Source: Spirosoma sp. (GTDB lineage: Bacteria > Bacteroidota > Bacteroidia > Cytophagales > Spirosomataceae). Taken from it: a stretch of 7,961 nt of DNA. A model generated the notes under the pieces. That model did no database searches, was not told the DNA's origin, and saw only the letters and a list, made by a program, of their open reading frames with translations. Location: assembly GCA_028288385.1 (NCBI GenBank), contig JAQBNX010000683.1, positions 1 through 7,961 on the forward strand, written 5' to 3'. Shown here one piece after another: positions 6,975 through 7,961 of this stretch (positions are counted from its first letter, which is position 1; every line of letters starts with the position of its first letter). The position numbers were made by a program, and so were the translations under genes.

Positions 6975-7529
6975 ATGCTCACAAAAATACACGCTCGGAT
7001 GTTTGTCACAGGACTGTTTTTGGTGTCGACTCTTCTAACGGGCTGGACAGCCGGAAACGGATCGACAACAACGGTTGCACAAATGGTTACCGAGTGGCAA
7101 CGGGCCAAGGAGTTCACGAAAGAATACCTGGAGGCCATGTCTGAGGAAGGTACCAATTACAAGCCAACGCCTGAAGTGCGCACCTTTGCCGAACAGATGC
7201 TGCACTTAGCCAATGGCAACTTCAATTTTGCAGCAGCCGCGAGCGGCAAAACAAATCCCTACCAGGGCAAGAATTTAGAAAAGATGGATGAGTTCAAAAC
7301 GAAGGCAGCCCTCGCCAAGGTGGTGCTGGAGAGCTATGACTTCACCATCGATGCCCTGAAAACCGTGACCGATGCGCAGATGACCGACCAGGTTAAAGTG
7401 TTTGGTCAGAGTTTGAGCCGCGAAACCGCTTTTGCCAAAGAGTTTGAGCACCAAACCCACCATCGGGGTCAAACCACCATCTACATTCGGATGAAGGGTA
7501 TTAAACCCCCGAATGAAAAACTGTTTTAG
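6975..7529 (+). CDS. Exported DinB-fold (DinB/YfiT-like) putative metal-binding protein
   Basis: A 184-residue protein from the ATG at 6975, chosen because it gives a clean signal peptide: basic start MLTKIHAR, hydrophobic core MFVTGLFLVSTLLTGW, small residues TAG near 25-27. The upstream in-frame ATG at 6903 would bury this signal behind 24 extra residues. The mature part is helical and matches the DinB four-helix bundle: H77 in MLHLANGN, and the C-terminal block H159-Q-T-H-H163-RGQ followed by IYIRMKGIKPP. The H and HxxxH set is the usual metal triad of this superfamily. Members include thiol-transferase-like and DNA-damage-inducible proteins, but most have no known reaction. The signal peptide lacks a lipobox Cys, so a soluble periplasmic or secreted protein is expected. 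It shows no link to the polysaccharide genes upstream. Confidence 0.85.
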   Translation: MLTKIHARMFVTGLFLVSTLLTGWTAGNGSTTTVAQMVTEWQRAKEFTKEYLEAMSEEGTNYKPTPEVRTFAEQMLHLANGNFNFAAAASGKTNPYQGKNLEKMDEFKTKAALAKVVLESYDFTIDALKTVTDAQMTDQVKVFGQSLSRETAFAKEFEHQTHHRGQTTIYIRMKGIKPPNEKLF

Positions 7530-7546
7530 GTCGGGTAAACAGTCAC

Positions 7547-7600
7547 GCCGTGGGCCAATGCAGAGGAATGCTTTTACATTCCTCTGCATTGGCCCACGGC
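7547..7600. terminator. Perfect 24-bp stem, 6-nt loop hairpin downstream of the DinB-like gene
   Basis: Arms 7547-7570 and 7577-7600 pair at all 24 positions around the loop CTTTTA (7571-7576). It begins 17 bp after the TAG of the DinB-like gene and lies 88 bp before the next start. The position suits a transcription terminator or a 3'-end protecting structure. No T-run follows the stem (the next bases are CGTTATTACG), so it is not a textbook intrinsic terminator. A mobile palindromic repeat is the alternative. Confidence 0.6.
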
Positions 7601-7687
7601 CGTTATTACGCACGCTGGTTATTTTCAATGGAGAGCGAACATTGTCAGGCATGGATGGGTTTACAGCCACAAAATGGTTCTACAACT

Positions 7688-7961
7688 ATGGAAAGCCGAG
7701 CAAAACTCGCGGGTCATGCCGCCCATCAAATTCTGATTGTCTTTCCCCTGGGGCTATTAGCCACATCCGTCATTTTCGACATTGTTTATTTGCTAAACGA
7801 TAACCCGACGTTTGTCTTAGTGTCTTACTGGATGATTGTGGCCGGACTAGTGGGTGGGCTGCTGGCCGCCATACCGGGCGCCATCGACTGGTTTGCTATT
7901 CCCGATGGTACGCGGGCCAAGCGGATTGGTAAGTTCCATGGCCTAGGCAACGTAGTCGTGC
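7688..7961 (+). CDS. DUF2231 family membrane protein, N-terminal part (3' end outside window)
   Basis: An open frame starts at the ATG at 7688 and runs off the right edge without a stop, giving 91 complete codons. It begins MESRAKLAGHAAHQILIVFP. Two membrane segments are seen: about residues 15-36 (ILIVFPLGLLATSVIFDIVYLL) and 43-71 (VLVSYWMIVAGLVGGLLAAIPGAIDWFAI), followed by the basic loop PDGTRAKRIGKFHGLGNVV. The pattern H-x-I-L-x-x-F-P-L-G at the first helix, G-A-I-D-W at the end of the second, and GTRAKRIG..HGLGN is that of DUF2231 predicted inner-membrane proteins. Their function is not established. Codon use looks like its neighbours. The gene lies beyond a strong hairpin, so it is probably expressed apart from the DinB-like gene, though no clear promoter is seen in the 88 bp between them. 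Confidence 0.85.
   Translation, partial: MESRAKLAGHAAHQILIVFPLGLLATSVIFDIVYLLNDNPTFVLVSYWMIVAGLVGGLLAAIPGAIDWFAIPDGTRAKRIGKFHGLGNVVV

Noticed and set aside
7513..7803. 96-codon + strand open frame overlapping the DinB-like end and the DUF2231 start
   Set aside because: It runs through the hairpin and into the DUF2231 gene in another frame, with no family resemblance.
1..7961. CRISPR array, tRNA, rRNA, transposase, phage or toxin-antitoxin system
   Set aside because: No regularly spaced direct repeats, cloverleaf sequences, or proteins of these types were seen on either strand.

Overview
The window looks like a chromosomal piece from a Bacteroidota bacterium, most likely Cytophagales (a Spirosoma-like relative). 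This is inferred from protein character, from the lack of Shine-Dalgarno sequences before starts, and from one TAnnTTTG-type -7 promoter element. No 16S or other marker gene is present, so the placement is tentative. All supported genes read on the + strand.

Layout: (1) 2-385, the C-terminal end of a membrane acyltransferase (acyltransferase-3 family), cut by the window edge. (2) 386-683, a non-coding gap with a candidate promoter. (3) 684-1445, a family 2 glycosyltransferase of the dolichol-phosphate-mannose-synthase type. (4) 1537-2928, an FAD-dependent oxidoreductase resembling UDP-galactopyranose mutase and protoporphyrinogen-oxidase-like proteins. (5) 2934-3017, an intergenic inverted repeat built from 7-bp units. 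(6) 3030-5801, a large membrane-anchored protein with a DUF3352-like N-terminal part and a beta-propeller-like C-terminal part; its coding sequence holds a perfect, spacerless 62-bp palindrome at 4916-4977. (7) 5837-6838, a membrane-anchored SGNH/AlgX-like protein, probably a polysaccharide O-acetylation enzyme. (8) 6975-7529, an exported DinB-fold protein. (9) 7547-7600, a perfect 24-bp-stem hairpin. (10) 7688-7961, the start of a DUF2231 membrane protein, cut by the right edge.

The first part (acyltransferase, glycosyltransferase, FAD enzyme, SGNH protein) reads as a loose envelope- or exopolysaccharide-modification neighbourhood: sugar transfer, a nucleotide-sugar-type FAD enzyme, and two possible acyl/acetyl-transfer proteins. 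The DinB and DUF2231 genes look like unrelated neighbours. No phage, IS, CRISPR, tRNA or rRNA is visible.

The most unusual signal is the 62-bp perfect palindrome inside the large gene. Its centre falls exactly on a codon boundary, so both strands encode the same 20-residue peptide. It could be an in-frame palindromic element (compare the Rickettsia palindromic elements), the product of a replication template switch, or an assembly error.
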